Positions 38,163-47,495 of a stretch of 64,000 bases of DNA are shown here, one piece after another (positions within the stretch are counted from its first letter, which is position 1; each line of letters opens with the position of its first letter). Below the pieces are notes generated by a model. The model was not told where the DNA came from. It was given only the letters and a program-made list of their open reading frames with translations, and searched no databases. The position numbers were made by a program, and so were the translations under genes. The stretch comes from Hyalangium ruber (GTDB lineage Bacteria; Myxococcota; Myxococcia; Myxococcales; Myxococcaceae), in NCBI RefSeq assembly GCF_034259325.1, contig NZ_JAXIVS010000004.1, positions 372,001 to 436,000 on the forward strand, read 5' to 3'.

Positions 38163-38947
38163 GTCTGCTCCGTCTTCAGCGTGTCGACCACCTCGGCCTT
38201 GTGCGCGCCGGTGATGGCGGAGACGACCTCCACCTGGTTGGTCGTCTTCACATCGAAGGTCGCCACCCGCTTGCCCAGGCGCATCACGATGATGCGGTCG
38301 GCCACGGAGAACACGTCCATCAGGTTGTGGCTGATGACGACGACTCCGAGCCCCTGCTCTCGCAGCCGGCGGATGAGCTCCAGCACCTGCCGCGTCTGCG
38401 CCACGCCAAGCGCCGCGGTGGGCTCGTCCAGCAGCACCATCTTCGGCGCGCCCATCATCGCCCGGGCCACCGCGATGGACTGCCGCTGGCCGCCCGACAG
38501 CGAGGCCACCTGCGTGCGCACGCTGGGGATGCTCACGCTCAGCCGCTGCAACAGCTCGGAGGCCTGCTGCTCCATGGCCGTCTCGTCCAACCAGCCGGCC
38601 ACCTTCCCCACCCCGCCCACGCGCACCTCGCGGCCGAGGAACAGGTTGCCCACGACGTCCAGGTTATCGCAGAGCGCGAGGTCCTGATACACGGTGGCGA
38701 TCCCCAGCGCGGAGGCCGCCTTCGGTCCGTTGAGCGACACGGGCCGACCCTGAAAGAGGATCTGGCCCTCGTCGATGGGGAGGATGCCCGAGATGATCTT
38801 GATGAGGGTGGACTTGCCGGCTCCGTTGTCGCCCACCAGGGCGACCACTTCACCGGCGGAGACCTCGAAGTCCACCGCCGTGAGCGCCTGAACAGCTCCG
38901 AAGCGCTTGGAGACTCCTCGCAGCGCCAGCAGCGCGTTCTCGGACAT
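38159..38947 (-). CDS. Sugar ABC transporter ATP-binding protein (single domain)
   Basis: The product is 262 aa. Walker A is GDNGAGKSTLIK, the signature LSGGQRQSIAVARA, Walker B MVLLDEPTAALG. The LVGDNGAGKSTLIKIISG block is typical of CUT2 sugar importers, but XylG/RbsA proteins are normally ~500 aa with two ABC domains; this one has only one, so it must work as a homodimer. The AGGAGG site is 14 nt from the binding-protein stop. Confidence 0.92.
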   Translation of the reverse strand: MSENALLALRGVSKRFGAVQALTAVDFEVSAGEVVALVGDNGAGKSTLIKIISGILPIDEGQILFQGRPVSLNGPKAASALGIATVYQDLALCDNLDVVGNLFLGREVRVGGVGKVAGWLDETAMEQQASELLQRLSVSIPSVRTQVASLSGGQRQSIAVARAMMGAPKMVLLDEPTAALGVAQTRQVLELIRRLREQGLGVVVISHNLMDVFSVADRIIVMRLGKRVATFDVKTTNQVEVVSAITGAHKAEVVDTLKTEQT

Positions 38948-38961
38948 CCGTCCCTCCTGGG

Positions 38962-40101
38962 TTACTGGAGCTGCGCCGTGGCGCAGGCGTCCTTGTAGCT
39001 GCCCGCGCAGATCTCGTCGGCCTTCCAGAAGCCATCGGCGACGACGGTGCTCTTCACGTTCTCCTTCGTCACCGCCACGGGCGCCAGCAGGATGGCCGGC
39101 ACGTCCTTCTGGCCGTTGTTCACCTTGGCGTTGACCTTGCCAGCGGGAGCCGGCTGGCCCTTGGCCAGCGCCACCGCCAGCTCGGCGGCCACCTCGGCCT
39201 CCGGCTTGATGGCCTTGTAGACGGTCATGAACTGCTCGCCGGCGACAATCCGCTGGATGCCGGCCAGCTCCGCGTCCTGCCCGGTGACGGGAGGCAGCGG
39301 GTTGACGCCCGAGGCCTTCATCGCGGCAATCGCACCGCCGGCCGTGCCGTCATTGGCCGCGTACACGCCGACAATCTTGTCCTTGCCCAGCGAGGTCAGC
39401 GCCTGCTCCATCTGCTGCTGCGCCTTGTCCGGGCTCCAGTCCGGGGTGTCGTACTCGGCACCCACCGTCAGCCCGCTGCCATCGATGGCGGCGTGCGCGC
39501 CGGCCTTGAACATCTTCGCGTTGTTGTCGGTGGGCGCACCGTTGATCATCACGATGGTGCCGCTGGCCTTGCCGTCCGCCTTGAGCTTGTCCACCAGCGC
39601 CTGGCCCTGGAGCTTGCCCACCTTCTCGTTGTCGAACGAGATGTAGTAGTCCACGTCCGCGCCGGTAATCAGGCGGTCATAGCTGATGACGGGCACCTTG
39701 GACTGCTTGGCCCGCGCCACCGTGGCCGCCGCCGAGGCCGAGTCCACCGGGTCGAGCACCAGCACCTGGGCGCCGTTGGTCAGCGCCGCCTCGGCCTGGC
39801 TCTGCTGCTTGGCCGCGTCCTGGTCCGCGTTGCTGTAGATGACCTCGCACTCCGGGCACAGCTCCTTCACCTTGCGCTCGAAGTGCGGCCGGTCGTGCGA
39901 CTCATAACGCGCCGTCTTCGACTCGGGCAGCAGCAGGGCGATCTTCGCTCCCGCGGCCTTCTTCTCACCGGTGGCGGTGGCGGTGGCGGAACCTCCCGCC
40001 GGCGCCTCCTTGTTCTCACTCTTGCACGCAGGAGCCGTCAGCATCAGGGCCGCCAGCGCCGCCGAGGCGCCAATGCGGGTCTTCAAAGAACGCGTATCCA
40101 A
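38962..40101 (-). CDS. Sugar-binding lipoprotein (XylF/ChvE type)
   Basis: The product is 379 aa. No ATG gives a signal, so the TTG at 40101 (after AAAGGGA) was chosen; it yields a lipoprotein leader (MLTAPAC, Cys at the lipobox). The mature part is a two-lobe periplasmic-binding fold (KIALLLPESKTARYESHD, then ISYDRLITGADVDYYISFDN, then GVYAANDGTAGGAIAAMKASG) close to XylF-type xylose/glucose receptors. A short A/T/G-rich tether follows the Cys. It feeds the permease and ATPase immediately downstream. The exact sugar is not determined. Confidence 0.9.
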   Translation of the reverse strand: MDTRSLKTRIGASAALAALMLTAPACKSENKEAPAGGSATATATGEKKAAGAKIALLLPESKTARYESHDRPHFERKVKELCPECEVIYSNADQDAAKQQSQAEAALTNGAQVLVLDPVDSASAAATVARAKQSKVPVISYDRLITGADVDYYISFDNEKVGKLQGQALVDKLKADGKASGTIVMINGAPTDNNAKMFKAGAHAAIDGSGLTVGAEYDTPDWSPDKAQQQMEQALTSLGKDKIVGVYAANDGTAGGAIAAMKASGVNPLPPVTGQDAELAGIQRIVAGEQFMTVYKAIKPEAEVAAELAVALAKGQPAPAGKVNAKVNNGQKDVPAILLAPVAVTKENVKSTVVADGFWKADEICAGSYKDACATAQLQ

Positions 40102-40256
40102 TCGTCCATCCCTTTCTTCAGTGGTGACCGCTGTAGGGAAAACGGCGGGCATCCTGTCGTCCCCCGCAGGCCGCCGCAAGACATTGGTGTCCCACCGCCA
40201 CCTGCCTTTCGCAGACAGCAAGAATTCCCTTTATAGGGATGTCGCTGGGCGGGTCC

Positions 40257-41186
40257 TCAGACCAGCAGCGCCGCGCCGATGAGGCCACTGTCGTCGCCCA
40301 GCTCGGCCATGTTGATGCTCAGGTGCTCGCGCGAGACGGTGGAGGACAGGGCCCGCACGCCCTCTTCCACATAGCGGCGCAGGCCGGGGCAGTTCATCAG
40401 CACTCCACCGCCGAGGATGAGCCGCGCCGGGTTGAGCACGGTGATCATGTTGGCGATGCCCATGCCGAGCATCTGCCCGGCGCGCTCGTGGATCTCCCGC
40501 GCGGCCGGGTCGCCCGCCTCCGCGGCCAGCTCCAGCGTCACCGGGTTGAGGGTCGCCGGGTCTCCGCCCGTCAGCCGGGCCAGCTCGGGCGAGCGCCCGG
40601 CGGAGAGCAGCTCGCGCGCCTGGGCGATGAGGTTGTGCCCACCGGCGTACGCCTCCAGGCAGCCGCGCTCGCCGCAGCCACACAGCCGGCCTCCCGGGAT
40701 GACCTTGGTGTGCCCCAGCTCTCCGGCCACGCCCCCGGCGCCGCGCACCAGCTGGCTGTTGGCGATGATGCAGCTGCCCACGCCCGAGCCCACGAAGGCG
40801 ACATACACGTCCTGCGCGCCCCGCCCGGCTCCGGCGTTCAGCTCGCCCCAGGCGGCGGCGGCCAGGTCATTCACCACGCGCACCGGGTGCCCGAGCCGCT
40901 CCGTCAACATCGCCCCCAGCGGCACGTTGCGCCAGCCGAGGTTGGGCGCCACCGCCAGCACGCCCGAGTCGCGGTGGATCTGCCCCGCGGCGCCGACGCC
41001 ACACCCGCGCACCTCGACCCGTGCCTCGGACAGCGCCTCGGCGGCCGCCAGAGCGATGACCTCCACCACGGCCGCGGGGCTGCGCTCGGCCAGCGGCAAC
41101 TTCGCGGAGGAGAGGATCCGTCCTTGCTCATCCACCACGGCGGCGCGGGCGTTGGTCCCGCCCAGGTCGATTCCCAGCGTCGGCAT
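40257..41186 (-). CDS. ROK-family sugar kinase (glucokinase-like)
   Basis: The product is 309 aa. The ATP-binding opening GIDLGGTNARAAVVD and the ROK zinc signature GHTKVIPGGRLCGCGERGCLEAYAGG (CGCGERGC) are clear, as is the phosphate-loop block VGSGVG. There is no helix-turn-helix at the N-terminus, so it is a kinase rather than a repressor. It probably phosphorylates the sugar taken up by the downstream transporter (glucose or a related hexose). The RBS is AGGGAG. Confidence 0.92.
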   Translation of the reverse strand: MPTLGIDLGGTNARAAVVDEQGRILSSAKLPLAERSPAAVVEVIALAAAEALSEARVEVRGCGVGAAGQIHRDSGVLAVAPNLGWRNVPLGAMLTERLGHPVRVVNDLAAAAWGELNAGAGRGAQDVYVAFVGSGVGSCIIANSQLVRGAGGVAGELGHTKVIPGGRLCGCGERGCLEAYAGGHNLIAQARELLSAGRSPELARLTGGDPATLNPVTLELAAEAGDPAAREIHERAGQMLGMGIANMITVLNPARLILGGGVLMNCPGLRRYVEEGVRALSSTVSREHLSINMAELGDDSGLIGAALLV

Positions 41187-41217
41187 CAGTGCGCTCCCTC
41201 TCTCTCCTTATATACGC

Positions 41218-41232
41218 GCCGGAAGCACCGGC
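41218..41232 (-). other. Small stem-loop between phosphohexomutase and ROK kinase genes
   Basis: GCCGG and CCGGC flank a 5-nt loop in the 49-bp spacer; on the minus strand a TATATAAGGAG run follows just before the ROK start. It may be a weak terminator or an mRNA stability element; a separate ROK promoter is possible but too close to the start to be sure. Confidence 0.3.
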
Positions 41233-41235
41233 CGA

Positions 41236-42606
41236 CTACGCTCCAACCTCGCGCTTGACCTTCTCCAGCGTGCCCTCGACGAGCTGCTGGATTTCCTTGA
41301 GGCGCTCGGGGGTGCTGGCCTCGAAGCGCAGCACCAGGATGGGCTGGGTGTTGGAGGCGCGGATGAGGCCCCACCCGTCCGGGAAGGTGACGCGCACGCC
41401 GTCCACGTCGACGATCTGGTGGCCCGCGGCGCGCAGGGCCTCGGTGGCGCGCTTGACCAGCTCGAACTTCTTCTCCTCGCGGGTGTCCGCGCGCAGCTCG
41501 GGCGTGGAGTACGTCTTGGGCACGTCCGCGAGCAGCGCGGAGAGCTTGCGCGGCTCGTGGGTGAGGATTTCGAGCAGCCGAGCCGAGGAGTACACGGCGT
41601 CGTCGAAGCCGAAGTAGCGGTGCTTGAAGAAGATGTGGCCGCTCATCTCTCCGGCCAGTTCGGCGTGCGTCTCCTTCATCTTCGCCTTGATGAGGGAGTG
41701 GCCGGCCTTCCACATCACCGGCTTGCCGCCGTGCTTGGCGATGTCGTCATAGAGGGTGTAGCTGCACTTCACCTCGCCGACGATGGCGGCGCCCGGGCTC
41801 TCCTTGAGCACGTAGCGGCTGAAGAGGATCATCAGCTGGTCGCCCCAGAGGATGTTGCCCTGGTCGTCGATGACGCCGATGCGGTCGCTGTCGCCGTCGT
41901 AGGCGATGCCCACCTCGGCCTTCTCGCGCTTCACCGCGGCGATGAGGTCCTCGAGGTTCTCCACCACCGTGGGGTCCGGGTGGTGGTTGGGGAAGGTGGC
42001 GTCCATCTCGCAGAACAGCGGCACCACGTCGAAGCCCATGGCCTGGAACAGGGGCACGGCGATGGCGCCGCCGGTGCCGTTGCCCGCGTCGATGACGATG
42101 CGCATCCCCTTGCGGCCCACCTTCACCGTCTGGCGGATGAAGTGGTTGTACGGGGTGATGATGTCGAAGGGCGTCACCGTGCCGGGCTTGTCGTCCTGCA
42201 CGAAGTCGCGCGCCTCGATGAGCTTGCGCAGCGCCTGGATTTCGTGGCCGTGGAAGGTGGTCTTCCCCGCGCCGATCTTGAAGCCGTTGTACTCGGGCGG
42301 GTTGTGGCTGCCGGTAATCATCGCCAGGCCATCCACCGGCAGGGTGTTGGCGGCGAAGTAGGTCAGCGGCGTGGGCACCACGCCCACGTCGAGCACGTTG
42401 AGGCCCGTGGAGGTGAGGCCCTTGGCCAGCGCGTCGCGGAAGCGCGTGGAGGACTCGCGGCAGTCGCGGCCCACGACGATGGAGCGGCCATGCTGGCGGC
42501 GGATGATGGTGCCCAGGCCCTTGCCGAGGAGCTCCACCACCTCGACGGTGAGGTCCTTATCGACCAGGCCACGGATGTCGTACTCGCGGAAGATGTGCGT
42601 ATTCAT
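41236..42606 (-). CDS. Phosphomannomutase/phosphoglucomutase
   Basis: The product is 456 aa. Catalytic phosphoserine loop TGSHNPPEYNG, metal loop DGDSDRIG, sugar-binding GEMSGH and phosphate-binding RASNTQPILVLRFEA are all intact and the length is normal for AlgC/ManB enzymes. It interconverts hexose-6- and hexose-1-phosphates, feeding GDP-mannose and UDP-glucose for polysaccharide. A GDP-mannose pyrophosphorylase is encoded 5.6 kb away, at 48191. It may be co-transcribed with the ROK kinase 49 nt downstream. Confidence 0.95.
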   Translation of the reverse strand: MNTHIFREYDIRGLVDKDLTVEVVELLGKGLGTIIRRQHGRSIVVGRDCRESSTRFRDALAKGLTSTGLNVLDVGVVPTPLTYFAANTLPVDGLAMITGSHNPPEYNGFKIGAGKTTFHGHEIQALRKLIEARDFVQDDKPGTVTPFDIITPYNHFIRQTVKVGRKGMRIVIDAGNGTGGAIAVPLFQAMGFDVVPLFCEMDATFPNHHPDPTVVENLEDLIAAVKREKAEVGIAYDGDSDRIGVIDDQGNILWGDQLMILFSRYVLKESPGAAIVGEVKCSYTLYDDIAKHGGKPVMWKAGHSLIKAKMKETHAELAGEMSGHIFFKHRYFGFDDAVYSSARLLEILTHEPRKLSALLADVPKTYSTPELRADTREEKKFELVKRATEALRAAGHQIVDVDGVRVTFPDGWGLIRASNTQPILVLRFEASTPERLKEIQQLVEGTLEKVKREVGA

Positions 42607-42742
42607 TGAACCAGAGTCCTCGCCCTCCTACCGGCAGGAGGGGTAGCAACAGAGGGCGGCGGACTCTACACAAGCGCGGGCCGGAGCGGTAAACGCTCAC
42701 GGCCCGTGCGTGTCGGGTTTACTGGAACCCTCGGAGGTCCAA

Positions 42743-44596
42743 TCACTGTCCAGGTTGGGCGCTCCAGGTCTCCGCGCCACGAGGCTGCCGGCCATAGGCC
42801 TCTCCCGGCGCCAGCGGCGCCAGCCACAGGAGGTCCAGCGCCGTGCGCCCATCCGCCGCGTAGAGGGCCACCTCGGGGCGCTCGGGGTTCAGCGTCGCGG
42901 AGAGCCGCGCCGAGGCCTCGGGGGCCCCCTGTCGCAGGGTGACATACCCCCGCGCGGGTACGGTGAGAGCGGGTGCGAGGGATTGGGTCGGCTCGCGGGT
43001 GAAGCCAGACAGGTAGAGCCCCTGGAGGGACACCGGGGTGTCCCCGCGATTGTAGAGCTGCACCCAGAAGGCGCCCGTGGCGTCCCGGCCCACGCGGTCG
43101 ATGACGAGCCCGCCCCGGCCATGGGCCTCGAGGGCGGAGAGCTGGGTGAGCAGCCACGCGCGGCGCTCGCGAACGAAGCGGCGGAGGAACTCGGGGCTGT
43201 AGGCGGCGTGGGCGGGGCTCACGTGCGGGTCCTTCGCCTGCCCGTTGGGGCCCGCGAGGATGAAGGGCGCGAGCAGCTGGTGCATCGCGTCGATGCGCGC
43301 GCCCAGGTTCTCCTCCGTGAGCCACGTCTCCAGCAGCGTGCGCAGCCGGGCCACGTAGCGGGCGCGCAGCACCTCGTCATCGGCGATGCGGGTGGAGAGC
43401 GTGCTCCACGCGGGCTTCATGTCCAGCACGCCCAGGCCCCGGCGGAAGTCGGCCAGCTCGTACACGAGCGGGTCATACGCGGTGAAGCCCAGCGGCGGCC
43501 GTGCGGCCTTGCTCGCGGTGCCCTGGCGGATGTTGGGGTTCTTCCGGTTGTAGAGCGACAGGGCGTTGTTCAAGTCCCAGGGGACGTAGAACCAGCGGCC
43601 GAGCTCCCGGCTGTAGACGAAGTAGCTGCGAGAGTCGACCTGGTAGTCATTGGAGATGAAGGTGTCGAGCACCATCCAGGACAGGTAGTCGTCGAGCGCC
43701 AGCTTCTCCTCGACGAAGGCGCGGAACTCATGGGGCGGCGTGCGGTTGATGCCGTCGATGAAACTCCAGAGCCGCTCCCACGGCTGGTCCTCGTTGGTGC
43801 GCTTCTGCCACGCCTCCATGTACGCCTCGCGGGGCGGAGGGCGCATCTCGCAGTCGTGCATGCCGCAGCGGTAGATGTCGCCGTCGGAGTCCAGGGCGTG
43901 CGCCTTGAGGAAGGGTTTGTCGATGGACTCCACCTCCGTGTAGACGCCCTCGTACGCGCCATTGACGGTGAGGTGGACGAAGCGGGCGCGCGGCACCTTC
44001 ATCCCCACGCTGGCGGCCACGTCGTACCAGAGCTTCTCCGTGAGGTAGCCGCCATCCTTATAAGCGGCGAGCAGCTCCAGGCGCTTGGCGCCTCCGAAGC
44101 GGTCCTCCTTGTCGAAGCGCACCTGCCAGGGCTTCTTCGGCTCGAAGCGCGTGGAGCGGCCGCGGTAGCGGATCTGCACCGTGTACGTGCGGCCCTCGGC
44201 GGAGAACTGCGCGGGGACGAGGTACTCCCGGTCTTCGATGTGCTGCTCCAGGGCGCGCAGGTGCTCCGGCTGGATGGTGAGCGCGTACGTGGGGATGGAG
44301 GTCTGCAGCGCCGGCCACGCGGGAGCGGGAGGCGGCTTCTGCCCGGGCCCGGAGATGCCCCCGTCCGGAGAAGTGCCCCCATCCGGCGAGGTGCCCGCGT
44401 CGGGCTTGCCCACCGGCGGCGAAGTTCCCGCATCCGGCACCCCCGCATCGGGAGGCAGCGTCCCCGCGTCCGGCGGAGGCTCCGGTTGCTGCTGGCCGGA
44501 GGTGTCCGGGGGGAGCGAGGAAGGAGTCGGGCTCTCGGTCGCGTCGCCGCATGCGCCGAGGAAGATCATTCCTAGAAGGAGTACCAGGTGCCTCAT
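42743..44596 (-). CDS. CotH kinase-domain lipoprotein with C-terminal lamin-tail-like domain
   Basis: The product is 617 aa with a start at 44596 and a lipoprotein signal (MIFLGACG). A Pro/Asp/Ala/Gly-rich tether (about 20-85) holds repeats of PDAG and SPDGG type. The CotH domain (about 95-440) includes IRYRGRSTRFEPKKPWQVRF, ELLAAYKDGGYLTEKLWYD, GVYTEVESIDKPFL and FYVPWDLNNAL; CotH proteins are atypical kinases that can phosphorylate secreted proteins. The last ~110 residues (VQLYNRGDTPVSLQGLYLSG) look like a lamin-tail domain. The surface location is set by the lipid anchor. The target is unknown. Confidence 0.82.
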   Translation of the reverse strand: MRHLVLLLGMIFLGACGDATESPTPSSLPPDTSGQQQPEPPPDAGTLPPDAGVPDAGTSPPVGKPDAGTSPDGGTSPDGGISGPGQKPPPAPAWPALQTSIPTYALTIQPEHLRALEQHIEDREYLVPAQFSAEGRTYTVQIRYRGRSTRFEPKKPWQVRFDKEDRFGGAKRLELLAAYKDGGYLTEKLWYDVAASVGMKVPRARFVHLTVNGAYEGVYTEVESIDKPFLKAHALDSDGDIYRCGMHDCEMRPPPREAYMEAWQKRTNEDQPWERLWSFIDGINRTPPHEFRAFVEEKLALDDYLSWMVLDTFISNDYQVDSRSYFVYSRELGRWFYVPWDLNNALSLYNRKNPNIRQGTASKAARPPLGFTAYDPLVYELADFRRGLGVLDMKPAWSTLSTRIADDEVLRARYVARLRTLLETWLTEENLGARIDAMHQLLAPFILAGPNGQAKDPHVSPAHAAYSPEFLRRFVRERRAWLLTQLSALEAHGRGGLVIDRVGRDATGAFWVQLYNRGDTPVSLQGLYLSGFTREPTQSLAPALTVPARGYVTLRQGAPEASARLSATLNPERPEVALYAADGRTALDLLWLAPLAPGEAYGRQPRGAETWSAQPGQ

Positions 44597-44725
44597 GCTC
44601 CCACATCGGAGCAAACAGCGCGCCAGGACCCCGGCGAGGCTCTCACTCGGAGACAGGGAAACGGACGACTCCGCGCAGGGAAACCTCGTACCGCGGAGAG
44701 CGTACCGGGGCGCGGGCCTGAGCCT

Positions 44726-46564
44726 CTACGGAGACACCGTGGGCACGGTGGTCGTCATCGGGCGCAACCGGCGCTGGAGGGCCCAGTAGTGCCGCTGCCA
44801 GGTCAGGTTGAGCGGATCCAGGGCCAGGGCCTGGGCATAGCACTCGACCGCGGCCTTCGCGGAGTTCTGGGTCTCCAGCGTCCGTCCCTGGGAGAAGAAG
44901 GCGCGGGCGCGCTCCTCGGTGCCAGGGCGCGCCGAGAGATACGCGCGGCGCAACGGCTCCACCTCCCGGTCCGTGAGGCCCATGGCGATGCAGCGGGCAA
45001 TCCCATGGGGGTTGCCGCGCAGGGCATCGAATCCCACGCGAGCAAGCGGCTCGCCGAGCGTCCGGCGGGCCGACTCCACATGGGCGCGCAGGGTCTCCAG
45101 CTCCTGCCGCTGGCTGGTGGGCAGGGTGCGCCGCCAGAAACCCTCCAGGCGACGCAGCGCGGAGTCGGCGCGCTGGCGCACCTCATCGAAGCTCGCGGAG
45201 GGCGGCAGGCCCAGGAGCATGTACGGGTCCCGCCCCAGCGCGGCGGTGCGAGACAGGAGCTGCGCGAGCTCCGCGTCCGCGGGCGGCTCGGCGGGGCCGG
45301 CGCGCGTGTGGGAAATCAACGTGCGCAGCGCCCTCGAGGGCTCGGCGAAGTGGACGAAGAAGCCCGCGGAGACGCCCCAGGCGTGCGCCTCGTCCTGGGA
45401 GACATGGCGCACCACGTCTCCGGCGCAGATGACCGCCTGCCCCTGGAACGAGAGCTCCATCGGAAGCCGCGAGGCGAGCGGCGGCGGCGGCCCATCGAAG
45501 GCGATGAAGAGGCCCTCGGCCGACACGTCACTGGCGCGCACCACGCGAGGCTCGGGGCTGCCGAGGCACCCCACGCGCACGCGCAGGCCCGAGGGCGCGG
45601 CGGCGCGAGGCGCGGCGGCCTCGAGGGTCACCGCCTCCTTGGGAGCGTTGCGCACGGACTCCTCGAGGGCGAAGCGGAAGGCCCGGGCACTCGGGAAGCG
45701 CTCCTCGGGGCGCCGCGAGAGGGCCTGCATCACCACCACGGAGAGGGCCTGCGGCACGCGCGGGTCCAGCACATGCGGCGCGGGAGGACGAATCTCCTGC
45801 TGTCCCAGGAGCACCTCGCCCATGCGCCCGCGCCCATAGGGCAGGCGCCCGGTGAGGAGCCGGTAGCCCAGGACGGCCAGGGCGTACACATCCACGCGGA
45901 CATCGGCGGCGGTGGTCTCCCACTGCTCGGGAGCCATGTACGCGGGCGAGCCCAGCGACATGCCCGAGGCCAGCTCCTTCTTGGAGAAGCCCGAGGCCAG
46001 GACGCTGGCCATGCCGAAGTCGAGCACCTTGACGCGCCGCTGTCCGCGCGCGTCCTGGGTGAGGAAGAGGTTGTCCGGCTTGAGGTCACAATGCACCACG
46101 CCCCGCGCGTGGGCGACCTCGAGCCCTTCGAGCACCTGCGAGAGCAGCCCCACGGTCTCGGCGGGAGACAGCGGCAGGGGCAGGCACGAGAGCGGCTCGC
46201 CGGACACGTACTCCATGAGGAGACAGGGCAGGCCGCCCGGGCCGGGACGCGCATCCAGCACGCGCGCGATGTGGCGATGCACGACGCGGCTGGCGACGTT
46301 GGCCTCCACATAGAAGCGGGAGCGCACGTGCGGATTGGAGGCCAGGTGCGGGTGCAGCACCCTCACGGCGAACCGCGCCCCGGAAGGCGGGTGGCAGGCG
46401 AGGTACACGGTGCCGGTGGCACCGGTGCCCAGCAGTCGCTCCAGGATGAGCGGCCCGTGCATCTGGCCGACGAGCGACTCGATCTCCTCGACCCGAGGAG
46501 TACGCGAAGGAGCCGGGCACTCAGCCCCGGCGAGATGTTCTTGCTGGCACCGAACACACTGCAT
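44726..46564 (-). CDS. Ser/Thr kinase-like protein with PilZ-like, J-like and TPR parts (catalytic Lys replaced)
   Basis: The product is 612 aa. An N-terminal Cys pair (CVRC...C) precedes a Hanks kinase fold (about 36-300): G loop GTGATGTVYLA, HCDLKPDN (Asp160), LDFG (Asp182), SPAYMAPEQ. The beta-3 ATP-positioning Lys is Arg68 (codon AGG, FAVRVL). A PilZ-like domain follows (about 325-415; RASDVSAEGLF gives DxSxxG, but no RxxxR is evident). Then comes a J-domain-like segment (DPYMLLGLPPSASFDEVRQR) and one TPR (NSAKAAVECYAQALALDPLN). No membrane helix. The kinase may be inactive or a binding scaffold. Confidence 0.8.
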   Translation of the reverse strand: MQCVRCQQEHLAGAECPAPSRTPRVEEIESLVGQMHGPLILERLLGTGATGTVYLACHPPSGARFAVRVLHPHLASNPHVRSRFYVEANVASRVVHRHIARVLDARPGPGGLPCLLMEYVSGEPLSCLPLPLSPAETVGLLSQVLEGLEVAHARGVVHCDLKPDNLFLTQDARGQRRVKVLDFGMASVLASGFSKKELASGMSLGSPAYMAPEQWETTAADVRVDVYALAVLGYRLLTGRLPYGRGRMGEVLLGQQEIRPPAPHVLDPRVPQALSVVVMQALSRRPEERFPSARAFRFALEESVRNAPKEAVTLEAAAPRAAAPSGLRVRVGCLGSPEPRVVRASDVSAEGLFIAFDGPPPPLASRLPMELSFQGQAVICAGDVVRHVSQDEAHAWGVSAGFFVHFAEPSRALRTLISHTRAGPAEPPADAELAQLLSRTAALGRDPYMLLGLPPSASFDEVRQRADSALRRLEGFWRRTLPTSQRQELETLRAHVESARRTLGEPLARVGFDALRGNPHGIARCIAMGLTDREVEPLRRAYLSARPGTEERARAFFSQGRTLETQNSAKAAVECYAQALALDPLNLTWQRHYWALQRRLRPMTTTVPTVSP

Positions 46565-46820
46565 CGACGCCCCCCAAACGCAGCTTCACCACGTTGCGTC
46601 ATCAGGGCAGTGCAACCTTCGTGCAGAGGCGCGGACCCCCTTTCGAGGGGTAATGGACGCTCCAACCCCCCGAAGAGACGGGATCGGCCCTGGAGCGCTG
46701 ATCCAGGCAGCCGTCATTTTTACCGGCGCGTACCCGGAAAAACTCCCTTTCCTGGAGGATTGGGGACGGAGCAGAGGAGCGCCGCTTCCCTGCCCCGCCC
46801 GCACGTTTCCCGCCAGGGCC

Positions 46821-47495
46821 CTACCGCTTGCGCACGTTGGCGGCGCGCTGGAGGGCGGTCTGCTTCTTGGTGCCCTCCTCTCCCCGCATCCACTCCTTCA
46901 TGGCGGGGACGACCTGCTTGGTCCAGCTGCGCCCGGCGCGAATGGCGATGAAGGCCTCGACCAAGGCGGTCACCATCCCGGAGAGCTGCTCGGAGAGGTA
47001 GAGCCGCTCGGAGAGGCGGGCGTCATCATCCTCGCTCATCAGCTCGGGCAGCTTGGCGGCGCGGATGTCGAGGAACTCCGCGTCGAGGGAGAGCTCGAAC
47101 GCCTTCTCCCCGTGGGTGAGCATCATCCGCGCCTGGTGGACGAGCAGCCCTCGGTCCAGCGCCTCGCGCACCTGCTCCGAGTAGGGCGCCATGGCGCCGC
47201 GCGCGGACAGCTCGGTGACTTCCCCGCTGATGCCGCGCAGGACGATGCGCCCGAGGAACAGGACGGTGACACCGGCCTTCTCGAACTGGGTGACCGGGTC
47301 GCCCGACTCCGAGCGCCACAGGAGCCAGGTGAGGAACTCGCGGCCCAGATACGCCTTGCCGCGCAGCAGGGCCTCGCGGGCTTTGCCGCGTTCGACCTCG
47401 GCCTCGTCCTGCTTCTCCTCGGTGGCGCCACCATCGACGCCGACATCTCCGCGCATGAACGCCGCTTCGGCGCGGGCCTCTTCACGCTTCCCCAT
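46821..47495 (-). CDS. Hypothetical protein partnered with RdgC-like gene
   Basis: The product is 224 aa, soluble and alpha-helical with charged ends. It is not a family I can name. The segment LGREFLTWLLWRSESGDPVTQFEK and later GEKAFELSLDAEFLDIRAAKLPEL are its most distinctive parts; the C-terminus is basic. Its start overlaps the end of the RdgC-like gene by 14 nt, so the two are translationally coupled and probably act together in DNA recombination or protection. Confidence 0.65.
   Translation of the reverse strand: MGKREEARAEAAFMRGDVGVDGGATEEKQDEAEVERGKAREALLRGKAYLGREFLTWLLWRSESGDPVTQFEKAGVTVLFLGRIVLRGISGEVTELSARGAMAPYSEQVREALDRGLLVHQARMMLTHGEKAFELSLDAEFLDIRAAKLPELMSEDDDARLSERLYLSEQLSGMVTALVEAFIAIRAGRSWTKQVVPAMKEWMRGEEGTKKQTALQRAANVRKR

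Noticed and set aside
35646-38687. A 1013-codon plus-strand frame over the Gfo/Idh and permease genes
   Set aside because: Shadow of the minus-strand operon, rich in Arg/His/Gln, with no start signal of its own.
36933-41186. A specific xylose operon
   Set aside because: The binding protein and permease fit the XylFH class, but no xylA or xylB is present; glucose or another sugar is equally possible.
44340-44500. Short direct repeats as a mobile or intergenic repeat element
   Set aside because: They encode the PDAG/SPDGG tether of the CotH lipoprotein and stay in frame.
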